A stretch of DNA of 64,000 bases, taken from NCBI RefSeq assembly GCF_002943755.1, contig NZ_MQUB01000001.1, forward strand, positions 248,001-312,000, written 5' to 3'. The stretch is from Aureitalea marina (GTDB lineage: Bacteria; Bacteroidota; Bacteroidia; Flavobacteriales; Flavobacteriaceae). The translations under genes were made by a program, and so were the position numbers. The notes below the pieces were generated by a model. That model was given only the letters and a program-made list of their open reading frames with translations, made no database searches and was not told the DNA's origin. Of this stretch, positions 1 through 7,570 are shown in pieces. Numbering within the stretch: position 1 is the stretch's first letter; each line of letters opens with the position of its first letter.

Positions 1-77
1 TCAAGGAGGCCTATGCCGAAGCGATCAAGGAAAAGTACAAGTTCTACTCCTATGGTGACGCCATGCTGATCCTCTAG
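1..77 (+). CDS. queA: QueA C-terminus (partial, runs off the left edge)
   Basis: Only the last 24 codons and a TAG stop are in the window, read in the frame that starts at base 3. The final residues FYSYGDAMLIL match the conserved C-terminal end of QueA, the S-adenosylmethionine:tRNA ribosyltransferase-isomerase that makes epoxyqueuosine on tRNA. A strong terminator hairpin follows 22 bases after the stop. The call rests on this short tail alone, so it is likely rather than certain. Confidence 0.7.
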   Translation, partial: KEAYAEAIKEKYKFYSYGDAMLIL

Positions 78-98
78 ATTAAAATACATTGAATAGTG

Positions 99-125
99 AA
101 CCCCGGTTTTGACCGGGGTTTTTTT
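99..125 (+). terminator. Rho-independent terminator after queA
   Basis: A perfect 9-bp stem (AACCCCGGT, 99-107, with ACCGGGGTT, 112-120) has a TTTG loop and is followed by a run of T. It separates queA from the secreted protease gene. Confidence 0.9.
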
Positions 126-194
126 GTGCTCTTCTTCGAGATAAACCAATGGAAAACAGTATCTTTAAGTACTAACTAACCTTACTGCTCTCTT

Positions 195-1853
195 TTGAAA
201 GCGCTAATATCATTGCTGGTCATTCTTCTAACTGTACCTTTTACTTGGGCGCAGACCACCACTGAAGAATTACCCTATTCCTGGAGGACGAATGGTGTTG
301 AAACTGTAGACCCCATAGTTTTGCCTGCCTTGGACCTAGACGCGATTAGAGAGGAGGACCGCATAAACGATCTGGATAAAAGTATTCCTTGGCGTTACGG
401 TGTGGAACGTCCGCTTTACGTCAACATGCAAACTCATGGCCAGTGGACGGAATTGGAGAATGGAGGACGATTGTGGCGAGTTGCTATTCGTTCTACAGGA
501 GCACAGAACGTCAGTATCAATTTCGACCGCTTCAAATTACCTAAAGGATCTCGGCTCTATTTCTACAATCGGGAACGTTCCGACCTCAGTCCTACCTTCA
601 CAGCTGATACCAACCGAGAGAATCAATTATTCGGTTCGTGGTTTGTTTATGGGCAGGAGATCATCGTAGAGTATTACCAGGCCAAAAGACAAGCAGAGAA
701 CCCAATACTACAAATTGGCAGTGTGATCCATGGGTATCGTCTCAGTAGGCTTGAGGCGTTGGACTTTTCTGAAAGGGGTTTGAACGACTCCGGAGATTGT
801 CAATATGACGTGAATTGCCCCATTGGTGCCGATTTCGACAATAAGAAGGATGTACTGAAAAAGGCAGTGGCCCTGCTTAATCTGGGTAATGGATATTTGT
901 GCACCGCAACCTTGCTAAACAATACTGCCTCCGACAAAACACCTTTTTTGTTAACGGCTAACCACTGTCTGGAGAACTCCAATCCCGCTTTGTGGAGTGT
1001 TCGATTCAATTGGATGAGCCCGAATCCGATCTGTGGTGAATCATCGGCCAGCTCGGACATTCAGTCCAACTTTACCATGAGTGGATCGCAATTACGAGCA
1101 AGTTCTGAGCTCAGTGATTTCGCCTTGGTCGAATTGGTGAACAGTATCCCAGAACCATGGGATGTGGCATTTGCCGGTTGGGACAATCGCGATCTGTTGC
1201 CCGAGTTCGAGATCGGCATTCATCATCCCAAAGGAGATATCATGAAAGTGTGCCGGGACGATAGCGGCGCCGTGAGAGAAACGGCCGACGGAACCGAAGT
1301 ATGGCTCATTGGCGGTGTTTCTGCCGGCAGTGGTGATGGTTGGGAAATAGGTACGACCGAAAGCGGCTCTTCCGGATCCCCGCTCTTTGATCAGGACGGA
1401 CGTTTGATCGGTCAACTCTTTGCAGGACGATCGGCATGTGAAGGCAATACAAACAATAAAGATATTGATGTTTACGGTCGCTTTGGTGTTTCCTGGGCCA
1501 CGGGTAATACTCCGGAAAGCAGATTAATGGATTGGCTGGACCCCTTGGATACCGGACAACCTACTACGGAGACCCTTCAGAATATTTTGAGTGTGCAGGA
1601 CTTCGATTTAATTGGCGACTTGAGCATTTTCCCCAATCCAGCAACCAATTACCTGACGGTATTGAACTACAGATATCCCAATCTCTCTTACTCACTCTTC
1701 AATTTACTGGGACAGGAAGTAGGATCCGGATCCCTCTCTGACTCTCAGAATCTGATACCCCTTACCGATCTATCGGAGGGGATGTATTTACTTTATCTTA
1801 TTGATGGTGATAGCGGTGAGACCCAGACCAAGAAAATAGTCGTTAGCCGATAA
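195..1853 (+). CDS. Secreted lysyl-endopeptidase-like serine protease with T9SS sorting domain
   Basis: The 552-residue protein begins with a cleavable signal peptide (residues 1-20, ending TWA-Q). The protease domain spans about residues 200-450. The likely trypsin-type triad is His257 in TANHC, Asp308 in SDFAL and Ser395 in GSSGSPLF. The DCQYDVNCP segment before it resembles the disulfide region of Achromobacter-type lysyl endopeptidases (family S1). The last 75 residues (from about 477, with the SIFPNP motif) form a type A T9SS sorting domain, so the enzyme should cross the outer membrane by type IX secretion. The start is TTG; no ATG precedes the signal peptide. Substrate specificity for Lys is inferred only from family resemblance. 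Confidence 0.85.
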   Translation: MKALISLLVILLTVPFTWAQTTTEELPYSWRTNGVETVDPIVLPALDLDAIREEDRINDLDKSIPWRYGVERPLYVNMQTHGQWTELENGGRLWRVAIRSTGAQNVSINFDRFKLPKGSRLYFYNRERSDLSPTFTADTNRENQLFGSWFVYGQEIIVEYYQAKRQAENPILQIGSVIHGYRLSRLEALDFSERGLNDSGDCQYDVNCPIGADFDNKKDVLKKAVALLNLGNGYLCTATLLNNTASDKTPFLLTANHCLENSNPALWSVRFNWMSPNPICGESSASSDIQSNFTMSGSQLRASSELSDFALVELVNSIPEPWDVAFAGWDNRDLLPEFEIGIHHPKGDIMKVCRDDSGAVRETADGTEVWLIGGVSAGSGDGWEIGTTESGSSGSPLFDQDGRLIGQLFAGRSACEGNTNNKDIDVYGRFGVSWATGNTPESRLMDWLDPLDTGQPTTETLQNILSVQDFDLIGDLSIFPNPATNYLTVLNYRYPNLSYSLFNLLGQEVGSGSLSDSQNLIPLTDLSEGMYLLYLIDGDSGETQTKKIVVSR

Positions 1854-1877
1854 GGCCATTCTCCCTTTGTTATTCCG

Positions 1878-1886
1878 TATTTTTGC
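1878..1886 (+). promoter_or_regulatory. Bacteroidota -7 box TATTTTTGC before rlmN
   Basis: The sequence matches TANNTTTGC, the -7 element used by the Bacteroidota primary sigma factor. It ends 7 bases before the ATG at 1894, which would leave almost no 5' leader. No TTG lies at the expected 17-19 spacing upstream, so only half of the consensus is present. Confidence 0.5.
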
Positions 1887-1893
1887 ACTGTTT

Positions 1894-2934
1894 ATGCAGT
1901 CAAAGAAAGATATTCGATCCCTAACTAAGGAGCAGTTGAGACAATTCTTCGTGGATCTAGGCGATAAGGCCTTCCGTGGGAACCAGGTCTATGAATGGTT
2001 ATGGTCCAAAGGAGCACATAACTTCGAGGATATGACCAATCTTTCCAAAGAAATCAGGGCTCATCTGCAAGAGAACTTTGTGATCAATCACATTGCGGTG
2101 GACCAGATGCAACGCAGCACTGATGGAACAATTAAGAATGCTGTCAGGCTACATGATGGTTTGGTGGTAGAATCTGTACTCATTCCCACCGAGACCAGGA
2201 CTACGGCCTGTGTCTCCTCCCAGGTTGGCTGCAGCCTGGATTGTAAATTCTGCGCAACAGCCAGACTTAAACGCATGAGAAACCTGAATCCCGATGAGAT
2301 CTTTGACCAGGTTGTCGCCATAGATCGGGAAAGCAGACTGTATCACGGTCGGCCTTTAAGCAATATTGTATTCATGGGCATGGGAGAACCCCTGATGAAC
2401 TACAAGAACGTGCTGAAGTCCATTGATAAGATCACCCAGGATGACGGTCTGGGTATGTCCCCAAAGCGGATCACCCTTTCTACCTCCGGTGTTCCTAAAA
2501 TGATCCGTAAACTAGCAGACGATGAGGTTAGGTTCAATTTAGCCGTCTCTCTGCATTCTGCTATTCAGGAGACCCGGGAGAGCATCATGCCTTTTGCCAA
2601 GCAGTTCACTTTGGACGATCTGCTGGACTCCATTATCTACTGGTATGAGAAGACCAGGAAGATGGTGACCTATGAGTATGTGGTCTGGAAGGGAATAAAC
2701 GATGGGGATGAGGACATCAAGGCCCTGGTCAGATTTTGTAGCCGAGTGCCATCCAAGGTCAACCTGATCGAATATAATCCCATTGATGATGGGCAGTTCC
2801 AACAAGCGCACGATAGCCGGATAGATGCTTATATCAAAGGCTTGGAGAAAGCCAGGATACCGGTTACGGTAAGGCGTTCCAGGGGGAAGGACATTGATGC
2901 TGCCTGTGGGCAGCTGGCCAATAAAAAAGCCTGA
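1894..2934 (+). CDS. rlmN: Dual-specificity 23S rRNA/tRNA adenine-C2 methyltransferase RlmN
   Basis: This radical-SAM enzyme methylates C2 of A2503 in 23S rRNA and of A37 in certain tRNAs. The cluster CGCSLDCKFC-type motif CxxxCxxC is at residues 113-120 (counted from ATG 1894), followed by the GMGEPLMNY SAM-binding segment. The conserved second methylation cysteine is in AACGQLA near the C-terminus. The open frame extends to a TTG at 1867, but the ATG at 1894 gives the normal family N-terminus and lies downstream of the -7 box. Length is 346 residues, as usual. A shared terminator hairpin overlaps the stop codon. Confidence 0.93.
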   Translation: MQSKKDIRSLTKEQLRQFFVDLGDKAFRGNQVYEWLWSKGAHNFEDMTNLSKEIRAHLQENFVINHIAVDQMQRSTDGTIKNAVRLHDGLVVESVLIPTETRTTACVSSQVGCSLDCKFCATARLKRMRNLNPDEIFDQVVAIDRESRLYHGRPLSNIVFMGMGEPLMNYKNVLKSIDKITQDDGLGMSPKRITLSTSGVPKMIRKLADDEVRFNLAVSLHSAIQETRESIMPFAKQFTLDDLLDSIIYWYEKTRKMVTYEYVVWKGINDGDEDIKALVRFCSRVPSKVNLIEYNPIDDGQFQQAHDSRIDAYIKGLEKARIPVTVRRSRGKDIDAACGQLANKKA

Positions 2935-2960
2935 AGTGAGCTCAGCTCTACTTCAGGCTT
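2927..2960. terminator. Bidirectional terminator between rlmN and the convergent secreted-protein gene
   Basis: A perfect 11-bp stem (AAGCCTGAAGT, 2927-2937, with ACTTCAGGCTT, 2950-2960) has A-rich sequence on the left and T-rich on the right, so it can act on both strands. The loop contains GAGCTCAGCTC, which can pair further. Confidence 0.8.
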
Positions 2961-2982
2961 GATTTTATGAGTTAGTCTTAGC

Positions 2983-3894
2983 TTATCGCTTGACGATCTT
3001 GAAGCTAGTAGCTTGTCCTTGAGCTACTACACGCACAACATACACTCCCTGGTTAAGGGCAGCAATGTCTACACGCTCGCTAGAAGCATTTAGACGTTGG
3101 CTTATTACTTGCTGTCCCAAGATATTGTAGATCTCAACATTCTCGAAAGGACGAGCAGCACGCAGGATCAGTTCGCTGGCAGTTACACTGTGCTCAACAC
3201 TCTCCAATACGTTGTCTTCAACACTAAGTACATCGTCGGCACTAACCTCGAAGTCATCCATCTGTAATACGAAAGAATCTTGAGCTACATAATGGATAGC
3301 AATGTAAATCTGTTCTCCGTCGTAAGCAGAAAGATCGTAAGTGTACTCAGTATAATCAATGGGAGCCTGAAGCTCACCACCTCCCAGGTCAACTGTGAAG
3401 TCAGCTTCGTCAGTTCCAGTAGTAGAAAGCAATACCTCAAAACGCTCTAGACCAAAAGCGTCAGTAACACTCTTAGCGTAGAAAGTGATTGAAGAACCAG
3501 TAGCTCCGGCAAGGTCAATTTGCGGAGTAATGATGTAGTCATCGTTCAAAGGTGTACCACTCACGTCTCCCTGAGAAGCAATCATGTACATTCCTTTAGT
3601 TCCTGTTCTTACATCCCAGGCTGTACCTGTGGCATCAACTCCACCTCCATCGAAAGCACCTGTTGGGTTAAAGATGATGGCGGTTCCGGTATAATTTTCG
3701 TTCTCGAAGTCGTAAGTAGCAGAACCATAAGTCGCGTCTCCGTCATTATCTATGGAAGTCCAACCATTAAAGTCCCCGTTCGGCACTCCGATAAAGAAAT
3801 CATCGAAAGATTCGAATCCTTCTTCCCAGATGGTAACTTGAGCGTTTAGTGAAAAAGCGGCGAAAATCATCGCCAGTAAAGTAATTTTCTTCAT
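2983..3894 (-). CDS. Secreted choice-of-anchor/MAM-like protein with T9SS sorting domain
   Basis: The 303-residue protein has a signal peptide (MKKITLLAMIFAAFSLNAQ). Residues 20-220 form an all-beta, Asp/Gly-rich domain of the choice-of-anchor J or cleaved-adhesin kind; YIITPQIDL and the later QMDDFEV are typical segments. The last 75 residues (VEIYNILGQQV, then a C-terminal FKIVKR) form a type A T9SS sorting domain. It is probably exported and attached to the cell surface. No catalytic residues can be recognised, and the ligand is unknown. It is convergent with rlmN and divergent from the prenyl synthase gene. Confidence 0.75.
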   Translation of the reverse strand: MKKITLLAMIFAAFSLNAQVTIWEEGFESFDDFFIGVPNGDFNGWTSIDNDGDATYGSATYDFENENYTGTAIIFNPTGAFDGGGVDATGTAWDVRTGTKGMYMIASQGDVSGTPLNDDYIITPQIDLAGATGSSITFYAKSVTDAFGLERFEVLLSTTGTDEADFTVDLGGGELQAPIDYTEYTYDLSAYDGEQIYIAIHYVAQDSFVLQMDDFEVSADDVLSVEDNVLESVEHSVTASELILRAARPFENVEIYNILGQQVISQRLNASSERVDIAALNQGVYVVRVVAQGQATSFKIVKR

Positions 3895-3996
3895 AGTTTA
3901 TTGATTAAGAATAATAAGTTATGTACCTCAAATATAGCTAATTTCTTCGATTAGCTCTTATTTCGAGCCGAATTAACTTAATTTTACGGGCAAGCA

Positions 3997-4974
3997 ATGA
4001 AGATCGTATCCCGCATAAAGGAGCCCATCGAAAAAGAAATGGAACTTTTTGATCAAAAGTTCTCCAAAACTGCCGCTTCCCATGTATCGCTTTTTAACCG
4101 GATCATGCATTATGTAGTGAACCGTAAGGGTAAGCAAATGCGACCCATGTTCGTGTTCCTTATTGCCAAAATGGTCGGGAAAGGACAAGTGAACGAACGT
4201 ACCTATCGCGGTGCCTCGGTCATCGAGCTTATCCATACAGCTACCCTGGTGCATGACGACGTTGTTGACGACAGTGACAGAAGGCGAGGATTTTTTTCGG
4301 TCAATGCCCTGTGGAAGAACAAGATTGCTGTCTTGGTCGGGGACTATTTATTGTCGCGGGGCCTCCTGTTGTCCATAGATAATGGGGATTTTGATCTCTT
4401 AAGGCAGATTTCGGTAGCGGTAAGAGAGATGAGTGAAGGAGAGTTGCTGCAGATCGAAAAGGCCCGACGGTTGGACATAACGGAAGAGGTCTACTTTAAT
4501 ATTATCCGCCAAAAAACAGCTACCCTTATTGCAGCCTGCTGTGCGATCGGGGCCGAATCTGTTCACGCGCCGGAGGAAGAAGTGGAAAGGATGAGAGAGT
4601 TCGGGTCACTTATCGGTATCGCTTTCCAGATCAAAGATGACCTGTTCGATTATGGGGAGGAGCAGATCGGGAAACCAACGGGCATCGATATAAAAGAACA
4701 GAAAATGACCTTGCCGCTTATCCATGTGCTCAATCAGGCTAAGCCGGATAAAAGAAGGTGGCTGATCAATTCCATCAAGAATCACAATAAGGACAAGAAA
4801 CGGGTCAAGGAGGTGATCAGTTATGTGAAGGAAGAGGGTGGTTTGGACTATGCCATTGGCCGAATGCGGGATTACCGGGAACGAGCTCTTGATATTCTGG
4901 GTCATTATCCAGATTCAGCATATAAGGATTCCTTGGAGTTGATGGTCAATTATGTGATCGACAGAAAAAAATAA
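3997..4974 (+). CDS. Polyprenyl diphosphate synthase (octaprenyl-type)
   Basis: This trans-prenyltransferase (325 residues) condenses isopentenyl diphosphate onto an allylic primer to make the long side chain of menaquinone. The first Asp-rich motif DDVVDD is near residue 87, followed by the RRR segment. The second motif DDLFDY is near residue 210. FQIKDDLFDY and the downstream GKPTGIDI fit the IspB/heptaprenyl synthase branch. Chain length cannot be read from the sequence. The ECF sigma-factor gene follows 75 bases later on the same strand. Confidence 0.88.
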   Translation: MKIVSRIKEPIEKEMELFDQKFSKTAASHVSLFNRIMHYVVNRKGKQMRPMFVFLIAKMVGKGQVNERTYRGASVIELIHTATLVHDDVVDDSDRRRGFFSVNALWKNKIAVLVGDYLLSRGLLLSIDNGDFDLLRQISVAVREMSEGELLQIEKARRLDITEEVYFNIIRQKTATLIAACCAIGAESVHAPEEEVERMREFGSLIGIAFQIKDDLFDYGEEQIGKPTGIDIKEQKMTLPLIHVLNQAKPDKRRWLINSIKNHNKDKKRVKEVISYVKEEGGLDYAIGRMRDYRERALDILGHYPDSAYKDSLELMVNYVIDRKK

Positions 4975-5049
4975 GTCTCCCGGGCAACCTTTCTGTTCCC
5001 ACCTGCGTCTTTCCAATAAAGCGTAGCCAGCTAAACAGTTAACAGCCGG

Positions 5050-5616
5050 ATGAAAGTAGTCTCTTTACATAAGAATTATGCCAAACTGATCGACCGGTCT
5101 CTGAAGGGTGACCGACGGGCTCAGCATCAGCTTTATGAGCTCTTTGCTCCTAAGATGTTGAGTGTATGCCGGCAATATGTAAAGAACATGGATCAAGCTG
5201 AAGAGGTCATGCTTTCCGGTTTCTTAAAAGTCTTTGTCAACCTGGGGAGTTTCAGGTCGGAGGGCAGTTTCGAAGGGTGGATCCGTCGCATCATGGTTAA
5301 CGAAGCCTTGTCTTTCTTGAGGAAACAGCAACGGCTAAAGTTCAGTGATCCGGAGGAGATGTCCAGTCACGAGTTGCCGGTGGCCTATGTGGAAAGCGAG
5401 TTGGAGGTAGAGGAGATCCAGCGGTTGATCGATCAACTGCCGGAAGGATACAAGACCGTTTTTGTGCTCTACGCTGTAGAAGGATATAAACACAGTGAAA
5501 TTGCCGAGTTGCTGCAGATTAGTGAAAGCACCTCCAAAACGCAGCTATTTAAGGCCAGGAAACTGTTGCAGTCCAAAGTGGATCAAGTAAATAAATTGAG
5601 TTATGGCTCCAATTAA
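5050..5616 (+). CDS. ECF-type RNA polymerase sigma factor
   Basis: The 188-residue protein has sigma region 2 (about residues 20-95, with the FEGWIRRIMVNEALSFLRK segment) and region 4 (about 120-175, LPEGYKTVFVLYAVEGY then a helix-turn-helix). Regions 1 and 3 are absent, as in extracytoplasmic-function sigma factors. The 14-base overlap with the next gene, a single-pass membrane protein, suggests that protein is its regulator. Promoter targets are unknown. Confidence 0.9.
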   Translation: MKVVSLHKNYAKLIDRSLKGDRRAQHQLYELFAPKMLSVCRQYVKNMDQAEEVMLSGFLKVFVNLGSFRSEGSFEGWIRRIMVNEALSFLRKQQRLKFSDPEEMSSHELPVAYVESELEVEEIQRLIDQLPEGYKTVFVLYAVEGYKHSEIAELLQISESTSKTQLFKARKLLQSKVDQVNKLSYGSN

Positions 5617-6376
5617 ATTTGAAGACAACATTCGGGAAAAATTGCAGAACCGAGAGATCGAGCCAAGTTCCCATGCCTGGAATAAGTTAGACCAGGCCTT
5701 GGGGAAGCCGCCAAAGCGGAGGCTTGCTCCAAGGACCTGGTGGGCGATCGCCGCTTCGGTGATGATTCTCATCTTTCTGGGTAGTTCACTCTTGCAAGAG
5801 GAGTCTCCGGGGGAAGAAATAGCAGAAGAGACCATTGAGCAACCGGAGAAGAGGTCAGAAGCAGTGCAATCTGTAATCCAGATCGCAGAAAAGGATGAGA
5901 CTTTTCTTGAATCCGAAACGGTCGTACCTGAAAAGGATGAAGCATTGGCGGTCGAGGAGACAGAGGCAGAACTGATCCAGGAAAAAGAGTACATCCAACA
6001 GCAAGTTTCGTCCAAACCGGAAGATGTGGTTGCCGTTATCCAACAAGAAGAGATTGCGCCTGAACCTACCTTAGTGGAAAGAACTGAAGAGACCTTCGTC
6101 AGTGGGAAGGTAGATGAGGTCGTAGCCCAGGTGCAGGCCTTGCAACTGGAGAACAAAGAGGTGAGTCCGGAAGAAGTAGAAGCCTTGCTAGATGCTGCTC
6201 AGCGCGAGATCGCTAACAGGAGGGTATTAGAGGAAGTCGGTGGTAAAGTGGATCCTATGGCTCTGCTCATGGATGTGGAGAGCGAGATGGAGCGAAGCTT
6301 CAGGGATAAGGTATTCGATGCTTTGGGCGACGGCTTCGATAAAGTCAGGACAGCCGTAGCCGAAAGAAACAACTAA
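5603..6376 (+). CDS. Single-pass membrane protein, putative anti-sigma factor of the adjacent ECF sigma
   Basis: The 257-residue protein has a short N-terminal cytoplasmic part (about residues 1-44, with FEDNIREKLQNREIEPSSHAW). One transmembrane segment follows at about 46-64 (WWAIAASVMILIFLGSSLL). The remaining 190 residues are very rich in Glu and Val. This layout, and the 14-base overlap with the sigma gene, fit a Bacteroidota-type anti-sigma or membrane regulator. No zinc (HxxxCxxC) anti-sigma motif is present, so the role is inferred from position and topology. Confidence 0.6.
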   Translation: MAPIKFEDNIREKLQNREIEPSSHAWNKLDQALGKPPKRRLAPRTWWAIAASVMILIFLGSSLLQEESPGEEIAEETIEQPEKRSEAVQSVIQIAEKDETFLESETVVPEKDEALAVEETEAELIQEKEYIQQQVSSKPEDVVAVIQQEEIAPEPTLVERTEETFVSGKVDEVVAQVQALQLENKEVSPEEVEALLDAAQREIANRRVLEEVGGKVDPMALLMDVESEMERSFRDKVFDALGDGFDKVRTAVAERNN

Positions 6377-6420
6377 ACATTCATCAATAAGACCCCCGCG
6401 GGTCATAAATCACGAACATC

Positions 6421-7470
6421 ATGAGATTAATTACTATTTACGCCGCCATGGTGGCCTGGGTTATTTTTGCCCCAACTCTCCTGGCACAGGAGACTACAAA
6501 CACCAATAGTGTGGAGGTGTTAAAGTCTGCCCGTCAAGACATCATCAATGAAGAAAAGAATGCACTTAAGCGCGACGTAGAGGCGATCAACAAGCAATTG
6601 GAAGAGGGCATTATAACAGAAGAGGAAGCCGAAAAGAAAAAGTTGGAGGCAGCGGAGGTCAGGGCCCTAAACATAGAGAACCGAGTGGCCATCATCGATA
6701 ACAAGATCGCTTTGATAGAGCGTAATCCGGACGGAAATTATGCGGATGATGACGACAGTATCAACATTTCAATTTTTTCTGAAGAAAGCGTTCTTGATAT
6801 CACTACCAATCACCGTCGACGCAAATACGACAGAAGGACCACCAGTCACCTGGTCTTTGCCTTTGGACTCAATAACGTCATTACCGAAGGTGAATCCCTG
6901 GACGATTCAGAGTTCAAAGTAGGTGGAAGCCGGTTTGCTGAATTGGGATGGGCTTGGAGAACCCGGGTATTCAAGAACAGCAACTGGCTACGGATCAAAT
7001 ATGGATTTTCCTTTGTCTGGAATGGATTGAAGCCTATCGATAACCAGTACTATGTGGATACTGGGGACCAAACTGAACTACAGGTATTCCCAGAGAACCT
7101 GAATAAGTCCAAATTTCGGATCGATAACCTGGTCTTCCCGGTTCATTTTGAAGTAGGACCGTCCAGGAAGATAGAACGGGAGGACTATTTTCGATATTCC
7201 ACGAGGAGAAAGTTCAAATTTGGATTTGGGGGCTATGCCGGTTTCAAGCTCGGTACCAGGCAAAAACTGAAGTACGAAATGAACGGGGAGAAGATCAAAG
7301 AAAAGCAAAAAGGAAGCTTCAACACCAACAATTTCATATACGGTATCAGTGGATATATGGGATGGTCCGGAATCTCCCTTTATTGCAAATACGACCTGAA
7401 TCCGATATTTAAGGATAATCCGGTTGAGCAGCGAAACATCTCGCTGGGGCTCAGACTGGACGTAGATTAA
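6421..7470 (+). CDS. Outer-membrane beta-barrel protein with N-terminal coiled coil
   Basis: The 349-residue protein has a signal peptide (residues 1-22, ending LLAQ). A charged helical stretch at about 30-100 (AEKKKLEAAEVRA) is probably a periplasmic coiled coil. The rest is rich in alternating aromatic and polar strands and ends in LGLRLDVD, as in PorT-like outer-membrane barrels. It follows the sigma/membrane-regulator pair by 44 bases and is likely in the same operon, so it may be a sensor or target of that system. A terminator follows. Confidence 0.65.
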   Translation: MRLITIYAAMVAWVIFAPTLLAQETTNTNSVEVLKSARQDIINEEKNALKRDVEAINKQLEEGIITEEEAEKKKLEAAEVRALNIENRVAIIDNKIALIERNPDGNYADDDDSINISIFSEESVLDITTNHRRRKYDRRTTSHLVFAFGLNNVITEGESLDDSEFKVGGSRFAELGWAWRTRVFKNSNWLRIKYGFSFVWNGLKPIDNQYYVDTGDQTELQVFPENLNKSKFRIDNLVFPVHFEVGPSRKIEREDYFRYSTRRKFKFGFGGYAGFKLGTRQKLKYEMNGEKIKEKQKGSFNTNNFIYGISGYMGWSGISLYCKYDLNPIFKDNPVEQRNISLGLRLDVD

Positions 7471-7492
7471 CACTAACTTTAATCATCAAAAC

Positions 7493-7520
7493 AGACCTGC
7501 CAAGAGCGGGTCTTTTTTTT
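7493..7520 (+). terminator. Terminator after the sigma/regulator/OMP operon
   Basis: The stem AGACCTGC (7493-7500) pairs with GCGGGTCT (7506-7513) and is followed by eight T. It closes the operon ahead of dnaG. Confidence 0.85.
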
Positions 7521-7570
7521 ATAATTGTGCTACATTTACAGAGGTCCACGTTGGGCCTCTTTTCCAATCC

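Noticed and set aside
5545-6156. A Ser-rich minus-strand open frame within the membrane-regulator gene
   Set aside because: It is the complement of the Glu-rich gene at 5603-6376 (the antisense of Glu codons reads as Ser/Phe) and lacks any family signal.
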